53,952 nucleotides of DNA from Chloroflexota bacterium. GTDB taxonomy: Bacteria > Chloroflexota > Anaerolineae > Aggregatilineales > Phototrophicaceae. This document shows positions 26,033 through 35,305 of this stretch, in pieces. The translations under genes and the position numbers were made by a program. The stretch spans positions 1 through 53,952 of the forward strand of contig VXLV01000007.1 in NCBI GenBank assembly GCA_009841405.1, given 5' to 3'. How positions within the stretch are numbered: the first letter of the stretch is position 1; every line of letters begins with the position of its first letter. The notes below the pieces were generated by a model that was not told the DNA's origin, did not search any database, and saw only the letters and a list, made by a program, of their open reading frames with translations.

Positions 26033-26156
26033 CGGCCCAGTGCCGGACTTGGCTCACATCTGTCCGCGCCCGCAATGTGTACAATTTCCCATTCTGGCGT
26101 ATGATTAGCCGAGACAGCGTCGACAAGTAGTTGACCATACCAATGGAGAGCCCATC

Positions 26157-26894
26157 TTGAGCAACCCGTTTCTGAGTATTGTGATTCCTGCTCACAATGA
26201 GGCGAGTCGCTTGCCGCCCAGTCTGGCGCAGATCAACGGTTTTCTGGATCAGCAGGATTTCTCCGCAGAGGTCATCATCGTCGAGAATGGCAGCAGCGAC
26301 CGGACCTACGAAGTCGCGCAGGAGGCAGCGCGCGAATCGGACAGAATCCGCGTGCTGCAGTCGCCCAAGGGGATTCGCGGCAAAGGCCTGGCGGTCAAAC
26401 AGGGCATGCTGGCGGCAAATGGCGATTGGCGATTTATGTGCGACGCAGATCTGTCGATGCGGATTGAAGATCTGGCTGGGTTTCTGCCTCCCCAGACCCA
26501 CGGCTACGACATCGTCATCGCCAGCCGGGAAGCGCCGGGCGCGGAGAGCGTGGGCGAGCCCGAGTATAGGCACATCATGGGCCGGGTCGCCACCTTCATC
26601 ATTAAGCTGGCGGCGATCAAGGACTATGAAGACACCCAATGCGGATTCAAACTTTTCAGCGCGAACGTGGCGGAAGACCTGTTTCGCGTACAGCGGATGA
26701 ATGGCATCGGCTTTGACGTCGAGTTGCTATACATCGCGAAGCGGCGCGGGTACCGGGTCAAAGAGCTGCCGATCACCTGGTACTACGACCCCTATTCCAC
26801 CATGCGCCTTTGGGACGACTCTGTCCAACTCCTGCGCGAAATCTGGGAGATACGCCGCAATTGGCGCCAGGGACTTTATGAGCGAGAACAATAA
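26157..26894 (+). CDS. Dolichyl-phosphate beta-glucosyltransferase-like GT2
   Basis: A 245-residue GT2 enzyme resembling dolichyl-phosphate beta-glucosyltransferase (ALG5/DPG synthase). SIVIPAHNEASRL (5-17), IIVENGSSDRT, GKGLAVKQGM and CDADLSM with its DAD metal motif are all present, followed by IASREAPGA, TQCGFKLF and GFDVELLYIAKRRGY, which are hallmarks of this branch. It would load a hexose on a polyprenyl phosphate at the membrane. Translation begins at a TTG (26157) with GGAGAG upstream; no ATG or GTG fits. Its 3' end overlaps rnhB by 17 bp. Confidence 0.88.
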   Translation: MSNPFLSIVIPAHNEASRLPPSLAQINGFLDQQDFSAEVIIVENGSSDRTYEVAQEAARESDRIRVLQSPKGIRGKGLAVKQGMLAANGDWRFMCDADLSMRIEDLAGFLPPQTHGYDIVIASREAPGAESVGEPEYRHIMGRVATFIIKLAAIKDYEDTQCGFKLFSANVAEDLFRVQRMNGIGFDVELLYIAKRRGYRVKELPITWYYDPYSTMRLWDDSVQLLREIWEIRRNWRQGLYEREQ

Positions 26895-27543
26895 GCGCGC
26901 CAAAACGGCGAGCCTGTACCACGAACGTCACTACATCCGATGCGGCTGCCGCAACATCGTCGGCATCGACGAAGCCGGGCGCGGGCCACTGGCCGGTCCG
27001 GTGGCCGCGGCGGCGGTCGCGCTGCCGCTGGAACGGCCGGATCTCACCCGCTTGCTCCGCGGCGCGCGCGACAGCAAAATCATGAGCGCGCCGCAGCGCG
27101 AGTCATTGGACGGGGCGATCAAGGAACTCGCCCGCGCCTGGGGCATCGGCAGCAGCTCGGCAGAAGACATCGACCGCCTGGGCATCGTCGCGGCGACGAA
27201 AATCGCCATGCAACGCGCCCTCGAGCAGGCGCTGGCAACAGCAGACTTCCAGCCGGATTGCCTCTTCCTGGACTACATGCTCTGGCCGGAGCGCCGCGAC
27301 ATCCCGCAAGTCAGCATCGTCGATGGCGACAAGTATTCGCTCAGTATCGCTTGCGCCAGCATCATCGCCAAAGTCTGGCGCGACGCGCGCATGCGGGAAT
27401 TGGACGCGCGCTACCCGAAATATGGCTTTGCGCGGCACAAAGGCTACGGGACGGACGCGCACCGCCTCGCTCTGGGCCGCTACGGTCCCTGCCCCGAGCA
27501 CCGGCGATCCTTCGAGCCGGTCAGAAGCGCCATCGCGACCTGA
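26878..27543 (+). CDS. rnhB: Ribonuclease HII
   Basis: A 221-residue RNase HII, which removes ribonucleotides from RNA-DNA hybrids. The catalytic Asp31-Glu32 lie in GIDEAGRGPLAGP, the next acidic residue is in FLDYMLWPE, and the fourth in VDGDKYSLSIACASIIAKVWRD, represented by its core DGDKYSLSIACASI. FARHKGYGTDAH is the usual substrate-recognition loop. The ATG at 26878 lies 17 bp inside the preceding glycosyltransferase gene. A DNA-maintenance gene inside a glycan locus probably reflects translational coupling only. Confidence 0.94.
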   Translation: MSENNKRAKTASLYHERHYIRCGCRNIVGIDEAGRGPLAGPVAAAAVALPLERPDLTRLLRGARDSKIMSAPQRESLDGAIKELARAWGIGSSSAEDIDRLGIVAATKIAMQRALEQALATADFQPDCLFLDYMLWPERRDIPQVSIVDGDKYSLSIACASIIAKVWRDARMRELDARYPKYGFARHKGYGTDAHRLALGRYGPCPEHRRSFEPVRSAIAT

Positions 27544-27596
27544 GGCCGGCCGCGCATTCGTGGTATCATCAGCGAGGAACGCCGGGAGACACTCGA

Positions 27597-28742
27597 TTGA
27601 AGCTCGCCCTCGTGCACGACTGGCTGAATCAAATTGGCGGCGCGGAAGATGTGCTCGAGGCGCTCGCGCGCCAATACCCGGAGAGCCCCATCTACACCAG
27701 CATCTATGCGCCGCAGACCATGCCCAAACACTACCGCGACTGGGAAATCCGAACGCTGTGGACCGACAAGCTGCCGGCGATACAACGGCGACATCAAATG
27801 TACCTGCCGCTTTATCCCTTGGCCTGGCGCGGCTTGCGGCTGTCTGACTACGATGTCGTCTTGAGCAACAAGAGCGGTTTCTGCCACGGCGTTCAGTTTG
27901 ACGCGCGCGCGCTGCACATCTGCTACTGCCTCGCGCCAACGCGCTACGTCTGGCAGTTGGACCATTATCTGGCCGGCGAGGAACTGACGCCCGCGACCAA
28001 AGCTTTGCTCAAGCCAATCATCGCCCTGATCCGCCGTTGGGATTACGCCGCCGCGCAACGGGTCTCGCAATTCGTGGCGATCAGCAGCGCCATCAGAGCG
28101 CGTATCCGCCGCTACTACAATCGTGAGGCCGAAGTAATATTCCCGCCGGTCGATACGGCACGCTTTCAGCCGGCGCCGCTGGACGCTGTCGAAGACTACT
28201 ACTTGATCGTCTCGCGCCTGGCGCCCTACAAGCGCATTGACCTGGCCGTGCAAGCGGCCAATGAGTTGGGATTCGCGCTCAAAATCGCCGGCAGCGGCCG
28301 CGATCTCGAGCGCCTGCAAGCGCTTGCAGGCGAGAGCGTCGAGTTTCTGGGCTACGTGCCCGATAGCGAGCTGCCGCGGCTGATGGCGAGGTGCAAGGCG
28401 CTGCTTTTCCCGGGCCTGGAAGACTTCGGCATCGCGCCGGTGCAGGCGCAAGCCGCCGGCCGGCCCGTCATTGCCTTCAAGGGCGGCGGCGCGTTGGATA
28501 CTGTTGTGCCCACGGTAACGGGCGAGTTCTTCGACGACGCTACGCTGGGCTCGCTAATGTCTGTGTGGCGGCGATTTGACGCCGGCGCTTATGATCCCGA
28601 AAGCATACGCCGACACGCGCTGAGATTCGACACGGCGGTATTCCGCGAGCGAATCTGCGCCTATGTCGAGCAAGCCTGGTTGGCGCATCAAGCCAGGACC
28701 CCTTTTCAATTCCAAGATCCCTTGGTAAAAGTGGAGAGCTAG
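27597..28742 (+). CDS. GT4 glycosyltransferase, WbaZ-like
   Basis: A 381-residue GT-B fold family 4 glycosyltransferase resembling WbaZ-type mannosyltransferases. KLALVHDWLNQIGGAEDVLE begins the acceptor domain, CLAPTRYVWQLD is WbaZ-like, and YLIVSRLAPYKRIDLAV starts the donor domain. The donor motif EX7E reads EDFGIAPVQ: Glu275 is kept but the second Glu is Gln283, which is unusual. GRPVIAFKGGGALDTV follows normally. The start is a TTG at 27597 with GGGAG upstream; the long in-frame extension toward 26940 only shadows rnhB. It ends six bases before the Wzz-like gene. Confidence 0.9.
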   Translation: MKLALVHDWLNQIGGAEDVLEALARQYPESPIYTSIYAPQTMPKHYRDWEIRTLWTDKLPAIQRRHQMYLPLYPLAWRGLRLSDYDVVLSNKSGFCHGVQFDARALHICYCLAPTRYVWQLDHYLAGEELTPATKALLKPIIALIRRWDYAAAQRVSQFVAISSAIRARIRRYYNREAEVIFPPVDTARFQPAPLDAVEDYYLIVSRLAPYKRIDLAVQAANELGFALKIAGSGRDLERLQALAGESVEFLGYVPDSELPRLMARCKALLFPGLEDFGIAPVQAQAAGRPVIAFKGGGALDTVVPTVTGEFFDDATLGSLMSVWRRFDAGAYDPESIRRHALRFDTAVFRERICAYVEQAWLAHQARTPFQFQDPLVKVES

Positions 28743-28747
28743 ACAGA

Positions 28748-29425
28748 ATGGAAATAGTGGAACTTCTTCGTGTTGTTTTGCGGCGCTGGTGGTTGATCCT
28801 GCTTCCGCTTCTGCTGTCCGCCGTCATCGCCATACCTGAGTTTCTTCGAACGTCGAACGCGAGCCAGAGTGGCTTCAATGCGCGGGTCAGCTACAGCGCA
28901 GCGCAGCGATTCAACCTGCCGGAACGCAGCGGCGATTACACCGATGTTTGGCTGGCGTCAGAATATACCGTGGACGCCATGACCGAATGGGTCCGCAGCT
29001 CCAGCTTTCGGGCGGAAATCCATACACAGCTGGCCGGGTCAAACACAGATCTGGGCAGCTTGCAAATCGCGGCGGACAACGTCCGTAATGTCGGTGTGAT
29101 TTATTTCAGCCACCGCAACCAGGAATCGCTGCGCGCGATTGTGGACGCCGCCCTGGTAGTTTTGACGAGCCGCAGCCAGTTCTATTTTCCGCAGCTGGGC
29201 GGCGACTCGGCTCAGGTAACGATACTGGACCAATCCGCCATAAACGCCGCTCCGCCACCGCTGACAAACCGCTTCGCGCCTCTGATTCGGCTGGGCATCG
29301 CTTTCCTGATCGGAGTGGCGCTGGCGCTCTTCGCCGAATACGCTGACCAGACCATTTATCACCAGGACGATTTGCGGCGGCTGGGCATTCGCCTGCTCGG
29401 CAGCGTGCCGCGTGATCGCGCTTGA
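28748..29425 (+). CDS. Wzz/YveK-like polysaccharide chain-length protein
   Basis: A 225-residue membrane protein with the two-span layout of Wzz/CapA co-polymerases. Transmembrane segments are near 15-32 and 176-196. The extracytoplasmic middle part is short, and [16 protein letters not shown] (156-171) is the proline-rich stretch that precedes the second span in this family. The cytoplasmic end [20 protein letters not shown] is typical of the part that contacts the CpsD-type kinase. Its partner is probably the CpsD-like protein at 21242-21895, at the other end of the locus. The stop overlaps a possible TTG start of the SDR gene. Confidence 0.85.
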   Translation: MEIVELLRVVLRRWWLILLPLLLSAVIAIPEFLRTSNASQSGFNARVSYSAAQRFNLPERSGDYTDVWLASEYTVDAMTEWVRSSSFRAEIHTQLAGSNTDLGSLQIAADNVRNVGVIYFSHRNQESLRAIVDAALVVLTSRSQFYFPQLGGDSAQVTILDQSAINAAPPPLTNRFAPLIRLGIAFLIGVALALFAEYADQTIYHQDDLRRLGIRLLGSVPRDRA

Positions 29426-29427
29426 TC

Positions 29428-30192
29428 ATGACCGACAGATTTGACCTGAGCGGGCGCGTTGCCATCGTAACCGGCGCCTCGCGCGGCATCGGCAAAGCCA
29501 TCGCCGAAACGTTTGCGCTGGCCGGCGCCAAGGTCGCGCTAGCCAGCCGCAAGCAAGAGGCTCTGGATGAAGCCGCGCGGACGATTCGCGCTGAAGGCGG
29601 CGAGGCGGTCGGCATCGCGGCGCATAGTGGTGACAAGCGCGCGCTTTGCAACTTGGTCGAAGCTACAGTAGCGCGCTACGGAAGGCTGGACATCCTGGTC
29701 AACAACGCGGCGACCAATCCACATTTCGGCACAATTCTGGATGCTGACGACAGTTACTGGCGCAAGACCATCGACGTCAACGTGATGGGCAACGTCTGGC
29801 TGACGCAGGCTGCCGTCAAGCAAATGCGCGGCGGCGGCAAAATCATCAACGTCGCCTCCATCGTCGGCCTGACCCCCGGCCGCTATCAAGGCATCTACAG
29901 CCTGACCAAGGCCGGCGTCATCAGCTTGACCAAGACGCTGGCGACCGAGCTGGGACCGGACAACATCCAGGTGAACGCTATCGCGCCGGGCCTGGTGAAG
30001 ACCAGGTTCGCGCGGGCGCTGTGGGGGAATGACGACCTGCTGGCGCATGTGCTCGCGCAGACGCCGGCGGGTCGAATCGGCCAGCCCGACGATATTTCCG
30101 GCATCGCGCTGTTTTTGGCGTCGTCGGCTTCCGACTACACGACCGGGGCGGTATTCGTGCTTGACGGCGGCGTCACCGCCAGCTCCATCTGA
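29428..30192 (+). CDS. SDR family oxidoreductase
   Basis: A 254-residue classical short-chain dehydrogenase/reductase. [17 protein letters not shown] carries the TGxxxGIG dinucleotide motif, [10 protein letters not shown] is the NNAG-type strand, and the catalytic Ser/Tyr/Lys are in NVASIVG and YSLTKAG. The C-terminal segment [20 protein letters not shown] is typical of 3-oxoacyl-ACP reductase/glucose-dehydrogenase-type SDRs. R-S at the cofactor pocket (ASRK) suggests NADP(H). The substrate is not predictable. The ATG at 29428 is chosen; a TTG six bases upstream overlaps the Wzz stop and would add two residues. Confidence 0.9.
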   Translation: MTDRFDLSGRVAIVTGASRGIGKAIAETFALAGAKVALASRKQEALDEAARTIRAEGGEAVGIAAHSGDKRALCNLVEATVARYGRLDILVNNAATNPHFGTILDADDSYWRKTIDVNVMGNVWLTQAAVKQMRGGGKIINVASIVGLTPGRYQGIYSLTKAGVISLTKTLATELGPDNIQVNAIAPGLVKTRFARALWGNDDLLAHVLAQTPAGRIGQPDDISGIALFLASSASDYTTGAVFVLDGGVTASSI

Positions 30193-30209
30193 AGGCGAGC
30201 CAAGAAACT

Positions 30210-30761
30210 CTAACGCGCGGTTTCGTCCGCTGATTCCGCTTCGGCTTCGGCGGCGGCGGCGTCATGAACGTCGCCCGCGGATTCGCCATTTTCAAGCTCG
30301 CCATCGCCATCCGGAAGCGCGCGCTCGGCCTCTTCTTCGTCGGCGGGCGGCCGCGTTGCTGAATGGCCGACCATGGTAATCTTGCCATCGATGAAAGCGC
30401 CCTCTTCCGTGGTCAGGGCCGAGGCGCTGATGTCGCCCCAGATTCGGCCGGTTCGCAGCAACTGCACCTTGTTGCCAGTGACATTGCCGCGCACTGTGCC
30501 GGCGATGGACACATTGCGCGCGTTGATGTCAGCGCGGATATCGGCCGATTCGCCGACCAGGATATTCCCGCTGATTTCCAGCGCGCCGGTGAAATGGCCG
30601 TCCATGCGCACATTGCCGGAACTGGCGAAGGCGCCTTCAAAATGCGTATTGGCGCCGATGACCGTATCGAAGCCCACCGGCCGTCCCGCCGGCGCGACCG
30701 AGACTGACTCCGGCGTTTCAACATCGGACTGACTGCGGCGGCTGGCAAAAAACGCGCTCAT
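30210..30761 (-). CDS. Bactofilin family protein
   Basis: A 183-residue bactofilin (PF04519). The central beta-helix (about 30-125) shows the repeated hydrophobic and glycine pattern VIGANTHFEGAF, VRMDGHFTGALEIS, ILVGESADIRADI and VSIAGTVRGNV. The N-terminal tail is short and the C-terminal 50 residues are very acidic and disordered. Bactofilins self-assemble into filaments that position cell-wall or surface machinery. A GAGGG Shine-Dalgarno precedes the ATG. It lies 69 bp downstream of lipA on the same strand and converges on the SDR gene. Confidence 0.92.
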   Translation of the reverse strand: MSAFFASRRSQSDVETPESVSVAPAGRPVGFDTVIGANTHFEGAFASSGNVRMDGHFTGALEISGNILVGESADIRADINARNVSIAGTVRGNVTGNKVQLLRTGRIWGDISASALTTEEGAFIDGKITMVGHSATRPPADEEEAERALPDGDGELENGESAGDVHDAAAAEAEAESADETAR

Positions 30762-30830
30762 GTGATTCCCTCTGTGACTAGACTCGCCGGCGACTAAACG
30801 TGGCGAATGCAGGCCTGGCTCGCTGCTGGA

Positions 30831-31796
30831 TCAACCGAGCCTGGCTTCATGCAACCGAATATGATCCAGCCGCGAAAGCTCCCGGACTTGCTCCGCGGCA
30901 CGGTAGCTGCTGCGCACCAAGGGCCCGCTCTCCACCCATTTGAATCCCATTTCCAGGCCCTGCGCGCGCAAGCGCTCGAACTCGTCCGGCGTATAATAGC
31001 GTTCGATCGGCAGGTGACGCTTACTGGGCTGGAGATATTGACCGAGCGTCAAAATGTCGACGCCGATATCCACCAGGTCAGCCATGGTTTCCAGCACTTC
31101 ATCGAGCGATTCGCCCAGGCCCAGCATAATCCCGCTCTTCGTCAGGACTAGCGGATCCATCCGCTTGGCGTTCGCCAAAGTCGCCAGCGCCCACTCATAG
31201 CGGTCTTGCGGCTGCACGCGCTTGAACAGCCGCGGCACGGTCTCCACGTTGTGGTTGAGAATCTCCGGCTGGGCGTCCATTACGATCTTCAGCGCCAGTT
31301 CGCTGCCTTTGAAATCCGGAATCAGGATTTCGACCGAACAGCCTGGCTGCAGCTGACGAATGCGGCGTATGACCATCGCGAACAAGGGCGCGCCGCCATC
31401 GGGCCGGTCATCGCGGTTGACGCTGGTGATCACGACATGCTGCAACCCCATTGCGCGCACACTCTCGGCGATGCGATTCGGCTCTTGCCAATCGAGCGGA
31501 TTGGGACGCCCGGTCTTGATGTCGCAGAAGCCGCAACTGCGCGTGCAGGTATCGCCCATCATCAAGAAGGTCGCCGTGCCCTTGCCCCAGCATTCGCCGA
31601 GGTTGGGGCATTGCGCTTCTTCGCAAACCGTATGCAAGGTCTTGCCGCGCATCAACCGGCGGACATTTTCATAGGTCTCGCCGCTGGGCGCGCGGACGCG
31701 GATCCAAGGCGGCCGACGCCGCGGGCTTTTGGGGTCCGGCCGCCAATCGGCGGCGCTGCTCACCGGTATGCGATCCGGCTGAATCGTGTGGCTCAA
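30831..31796 (-). CDS. lipA: Lipoyl synthase
   Basis: A 321-residue radical-SAM lipoyl synthase, which inserts sulfur into octanoyl groups on E2 and H proteins. The auxiliary cluster ligands are [12 protein letters not shown] (Cys58, 63, 69) and the radical-SAM cluster is CTRSCGFC (Cys84, 88, 91). The C-terminal R-S-S-Y is present in [14 protein letters not shown] at 31796 with GGAG eight bases before it is taken as start: an ATG at 31856 lies on a TATAAT box that is probably the promoter. No lipB, gcvH or 2-oxoacid dehydrogenase gene is nearby. Confidence 0.95.
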   Translation of the reverse strand: MSHTIQPDRIPVSSAADWRPDPKSPRRRPPWIRVRAPSGETYENVRRLMRGKTLHTVCEEAQCPNLGECWGKGTATFLMMGDTCTRSCGFCDIKTGRPNPLDWQEPNRIAESVRAMGLQHVVITSVNRDDRPDGGAPLFAMVIRRIRQLQPGCSVEILIPDFKGSELALKIVMDAQPEILNHNVETVPRLFKRVQPQDRYEWALATLANAKRMDPLVLTKSGIMLGLGESLDEVLETMADLVDIGVDILTLGQYLQPSKRHLPIERYYTPDEFERLRAQGLEMGFKWVESGPLVRSSYRAAEQVRELSRLDHIRLHEARLG

Positions 31797-31847
31797 TCTA
31801 TGGCTCCGGTACTTACAGGCGCAACGGACAATGATCGCAACAGCCAA

Positions 31848-31853
31848 ATTATA
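31848..31853 (-). promoter_or_regulatory. -10 box of the lipA promoter
   Basis: A perfect TATAAT on the minus strand, about 50 bp before the lipA TTG start. No convincing -35 is seen at 16-18 bp. Confidence 0.42.
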
Positions 31854-31928
31854 CAATAGCCCGCAGCTTCCCGGCTATAGCGCGAACGCAATTCGCGCCC
31901 GGGATCGGCGCGAAACTGCCGCCCGAAC

Positions 31929-31950
31929 GCGTCTGTGTTATCCTAGACGC
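31929..31950 (+). promoter_or_regulatory. Extended -10 inside an inverted repeat, ABC gene leader
   Basis: GCGTCT (31929-31934) and AGACGC (31945-31950) are perfect 6-bp arms around a 10-bp centre. The centre contains TATCCT (31939-31944), which with the upstream TGT makes an extended -10. The ABC gene GTG is 27 bp downstream. An operator at this site is an inference. Confidence 0.38.
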
Positions 31951-31976
31951 CGGAAGCAGCGTGCGAAAGCGGCGTA

Positions 31977-33062
31977 GTGAGAACAGTTACGCTTAAGAAT
32001 GTCAGCAAGACATTTTACGACAAGAGCCGCAAATTAACGCCCGTCCTCGCGATCAAGGATTTCAACCTGCGGATTGAGGATGGCGAGGCGGTCGTCTTGC
32101 TCGGCCCATCCGGTTGCGGCAAGACCACCCTGCTGCGTCTGATCGCCGGACTGGATCAGCCTGACACCGGCGAGATCTTCTACAACGATATCCCGCTGGA
32201 CGCCATCGCCGTCGGCGATCGCGGCATCGGCATGGTCTTCCAGAACTACGTGTTGATTCCGCACTGGGAGAGCCGCAAGACCGTCGGCTTCTTCCTGCGC
32301 CTGCGCGACCGCGAAGAAGAAGTGCCGGCCCACGTCAGAATCGTGGCCAAGATCACCGGCGTGGATATCGAACGCCTCATGGGCCGCTTTCCACGCAGTT
32401 TGTCCGGCGGCGAAAAACAGCGCGTGTCCATCGCGCGCGCCTTCGCCCGCGACCTGGAACTGCTGCTGTTTGACGAGCCCTTCGCCAATCTTGACGCCAA
32501 GTTTCGCGGCCAGGCCCGGGTCGAGCTCAAACGCCTGATTCAAGAGTTCAACGTTACCCTGGTTTACGTCACGCACGACCAGGTGGAAGCGATGAGCATC
32601 GCCGACCGCATCGTGGTGCTAAACGCCGGGCGGATCATGCAAGCCGGAAGTTATCACGACTTGCATGCTGACCCCGACAGCTTGTTCGTCGCTGAGTTCC
32701 TGGGCACGCCGACGATCAACGCCTTCTGGGGGCGCGTTCATGACGGCCAATGGGACGGCAGCTATATGGGCAAAGCGCCCTTGCCCAGCCCGCGGCCGAA
32801 CGGCGCGGAAGTCATCGTCGGCATTCGACCGGAACATATCTATCTCTGTAGCGAGCAAGCCGGCATCCCCGCGATTGTCGACCGCGCGATTCCCTTTTAT
32901 GCGGAAAAGTTTCTGCTGCTGGAAGTCTGGCTCAGAAAGCGGCGCTGGCGCATCCAGGTCGCGCTGGGCGAAGAGCACAGCCCGGGCGATACGGTGTATT
33001 GCCGACTGGATTGGGCGCGCGCATTATTCTTTGACGCGCGGAGCGGCGCGCGAATCCGCTAA
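31977..33062 (+). CDS. ABC transporter ATPase, sugar/polyol (MsmK/UgpC) type
   Basis: A 361-residue ABC ATPase. Walker A is GPSGCGKT (43-50), the Q-loop FQN is at 88-90, the signature LSGGEKQ at 142-148, Walker B LLLFDE at 162-167, and the H-loop is in VTHDQVEA. Residues 240-361 form a TOBE-type regulatory domain, as in MsmK/UgpC ATPases shared by several sugar importers. It starts at a GTG (31977). No permease or binding protein is adjacent, so it may serve transporters encoded elsewhere. The stop overlaps that of comEA (CTAA). Confidence 0.9.
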   Translation: MRTVTLKNVSKTFYDKSRKLTPVLAIKDFNLRIEDGEAVVLLGPSGCGKTTLLRLIAGLDQPDTGEIFYNDIPLDAIAVGDRGIGMVFQNYVLIPHWESRKTVGFFLRLRDREEEVPAHVRIVAKITGVDIERLMGRFPRSLSGGEKQRVSIARAFARDLELLLFDEPFANLDAKFRGQARVELKRLIQEFNVTLVYVTHDQVEAMSIADRIVVLNAGRIMQAGSYHDLHADPDSLFVAEFLGTPTINAFWGRVHDGQWDGSYMGKAPLPSPRPNGAEVIVGIRPEHIYLCSEQAGIPAIVDRAIPFYAEKFLLLEVWLRKRRWRIQVALGEEHSPGDTVYCRLDWARALFFDARSGARIR

Positions 33063-33649
33063 TCGAATGCGACCTGGTCTTGTAGATTCTCCAGCGTCCG
33101 AGGCCCTATGCCAGAGACCTGGTCTAAATCCGCCAAGTCCTTGAGCTCGCCAACTTGCTCGCGATATTCGATGATCCGCTGCGCGGTGACCGCGCCGATG
33201 CCAGGCAGGGTCGCCAATTCCTCCAGGCTAGCCGAATTGACGCGAACGCGCCGTCCGCCGGAAGGCGTGGCCAACTCAAGCGCGGCGTCGTCCGCTGCGG
33301 CCGAGGCAACATGGATCTGGTCGCCGTCACGGACGATTGCCGCCAGGTTCACTGCTGACTTCACGGCAGCGTCAGTCAGCCCGCCGGCTGCTGCCAGCGC
33401 GTCTTGAACGCGGCTGCCCCAGGGCAGCGTGTATACTCGCTCGGGATTCGCCACCGCGCCCGTCACGTATACCTTTATCGGTTCGCGCGTCGGCGTCGGC
33501 GCCGGCGTCTCAGTCGGAAGCGGCGGATGAATCGTGATGCTGGTCTGATCCGGCCGCGACTCAAGCAGAAGCGCGCCGCAAACGGCCAGGACGACAATCA
33601 ATATCAGGAATACCGCGACTGCGGCGCGCGACGAAAGCGATGACTCCAT
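33059..33649 (-). CDS. comEA: ComEA-like DNA-binding protein (SLBB plus HhH)
   Basis: A 196-residue membrane-anchored protein. A single span lies at residues 9-28, followed by a Pro/Thr-rich linker (40-57), an SLBB domain (58-118, IKVYVTGAVANPERVYTL) and two helix-hairpin-helix motifs, LPGIGAVTAQRII (148-160) and VSGIGPRTLENL (178-189). This is the layout of ComEA, the surface DNA receptor of natural transformation. No other competence gene is in the window, and ComEA-like proteins can have other roles. It lies 27 bp downstream of a phosphoribosyltransferase gene on the same strand. Confidence 0.9.
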   Translation of the reverse strand: MESSLSSRAAVAVFLILIVVLAVCGALLLESRPDQTSITIHPPLPTETPAPTPTREPIKVYVTGAVANPERVYTLPWGSRVQDALAAAGGLTDAAVKSAVNLAAIVRDGDQIHVASAAADDAALELATPSGGRRVRVNSASLEELATLPGIGAVTAQRIIEYREQVGELKDLADLDQVSGIGPRTLENLQDQVAFD

Positions 33650-33676
33650 GTCAGAATGGTTCCGGCGCCCGGCTCG

Positions 33677-34228
33677 CTAGTCTTCCACCCAAACGGGCAA
33701 GTGCCCCAGGGCGACGATGTCATGCCATTGGGCGCGATCGCCCTCGGTGAAGATGGCGGTTTCCGCCACAACGTTGGCGCCGGCCTTGTCCATAATCAGG
33801 CGCATGCCTTGCAAGGTGCTGCCGGTGGATATCACATCATCGAGGATGGCGATGCGCCTGCCCGCGACCAGGCGGCGGTCCTTTTCGTCGAGGAATAGCG
33901 TCTGCGGCTCGCCGGTGGTGATGCTTAGCGTCTCGCTCTGCAGCGCTTCCCCCATGTAGGGTTTGTGAGACTTGCGCAAGACCACGTAGGGCAGTTTCAT
34001 CAAGGAGCTGAGCGCGTGCGCCAGCGGGATTGACTTGGCTTCCGCCGTGACCAATACATCAATCGGGATCTCCGCCAGGGCTTGCGCCAATTCCGCGCTG
34101 ACCGCGTTGACGAATTCGTAATCACCCAAAATATTGAGAATGGCGATTTTGACGCCGGGCTTGATCTCCATCAGCGGCAGCTTGCGCTGGATGCCGGCCA
34201 CCTCGACCGCGTAGAATTCGTCGGTCAT
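33677..34228 (-). CDS. Purine-type phosphoribosyltransferase
   Basis: A 183-residue type I phosphoribosyltransferase similar to adenine/xanthine PRTases. The PRPP-binding loop ILDDVISTGSTL is at residues 128-139, VLVTAEAKSIPLA (58-70) is the pyrophosphate loop region, and VVLRKSHKPYMG (82-93) is the flexible loop. The enzyme would salvage a purine base using PRPP, but the base cannot be assigned and PurR-like regulatory members exist. A minus-strand TATAAT at 34270-34265 is a likely promoter for this gene and comEA. Confidence 0.88.
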   Translation of the reverse strand: MTDEFYAVEVAGIQRKLPLMEIKPGVKIAILNILGDYEFVNAVSAELAQALAEIPIDVLVTAEAKSIPLAHALSSLMKLPYVVLRKSHKPYMGEALQSETLSITTGEPQTLFLDEKDRRLVAGRRIAILDDVISTGSTLQGMRLIMDKAGANVVAETAIFTEGDRAQWHDIVALGHLPVWVED

Positions 34229-34264
34229 CGCTCATCCTTCTTTATCGCATCGTCCCAAGAGTCA

Positions 34265-34270
34265 ATTATA
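34265..34270 (-). promoter_or_regulatory. -10 box for the PRTase-comEA unit
   Basis: Minus-strand TATAAT, 36 bp before the phosphoribosyltransferase ATG. A TTCTGC at the right distance (17 bp) is a weak -35. Confidence 0.4.
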
Positions 34271-34341
34271 GCGCGAGTCATTGGCGCGCAGAATATACTG
34301 CGCCATTCGACTTACGTCACACTGGGCGGCGAGATGCGCCG

Positions 34342-35046
<705 letters not shown>

Positions 35047-35083
35047 CGGCCCGCGTTCTCCTGTTTACATTTTGGGCAACTTA

Positions 35084-35142
35084 CCCCACCCCCGGCCCCT
35101 CCCGACATCTCTATGTCGGGCATCCGACAAGTCAGGGAGGGG
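35084..35142. repeat. C-rich intergenic element with alternative hairpins
   Basis: A C-rich head (35084-35098) leads into nested inverted repeats. CCCGACAT (35101-35108) pairs with ATGTCGGG (35113-35120) across a 4-base loop. TGTCGG (35114-35119) can instead pair with CCGACA (35124-35129). An outer pair, CCCCTCCC (35096-35103) and GGGAGGGG (35135-35142), encloses them. The hairpins share bases and so exclude one another. The C-rich head recurs at the end of the window. Confidence 0.7.
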
Positions 35143-35305
35143 AGCAAAACACAGCGCGAAGTATGGAATCTTGCGTGGGTGGTGACTTTGCCGCGCGTGT
35201 GTCTATCTGTTATCGCCAAGTAGTACGCAGCAGACAACGATTGGTTTCGATATCCTTGGCGCGCCGTATCCGAAACTTGTGACTGCGTGGTAAATCATCG
35301 CAGAC

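Noticed and set aside
26940..27596. In-frame upstream extension of the GT4 glycosyltransferase
   Set aside because: It overlaps rnhB in another frame and its translation is Arg/His-rich nonsense. The TTG at 27597 has a Shine-Dalgarno and starts the conserved domain.
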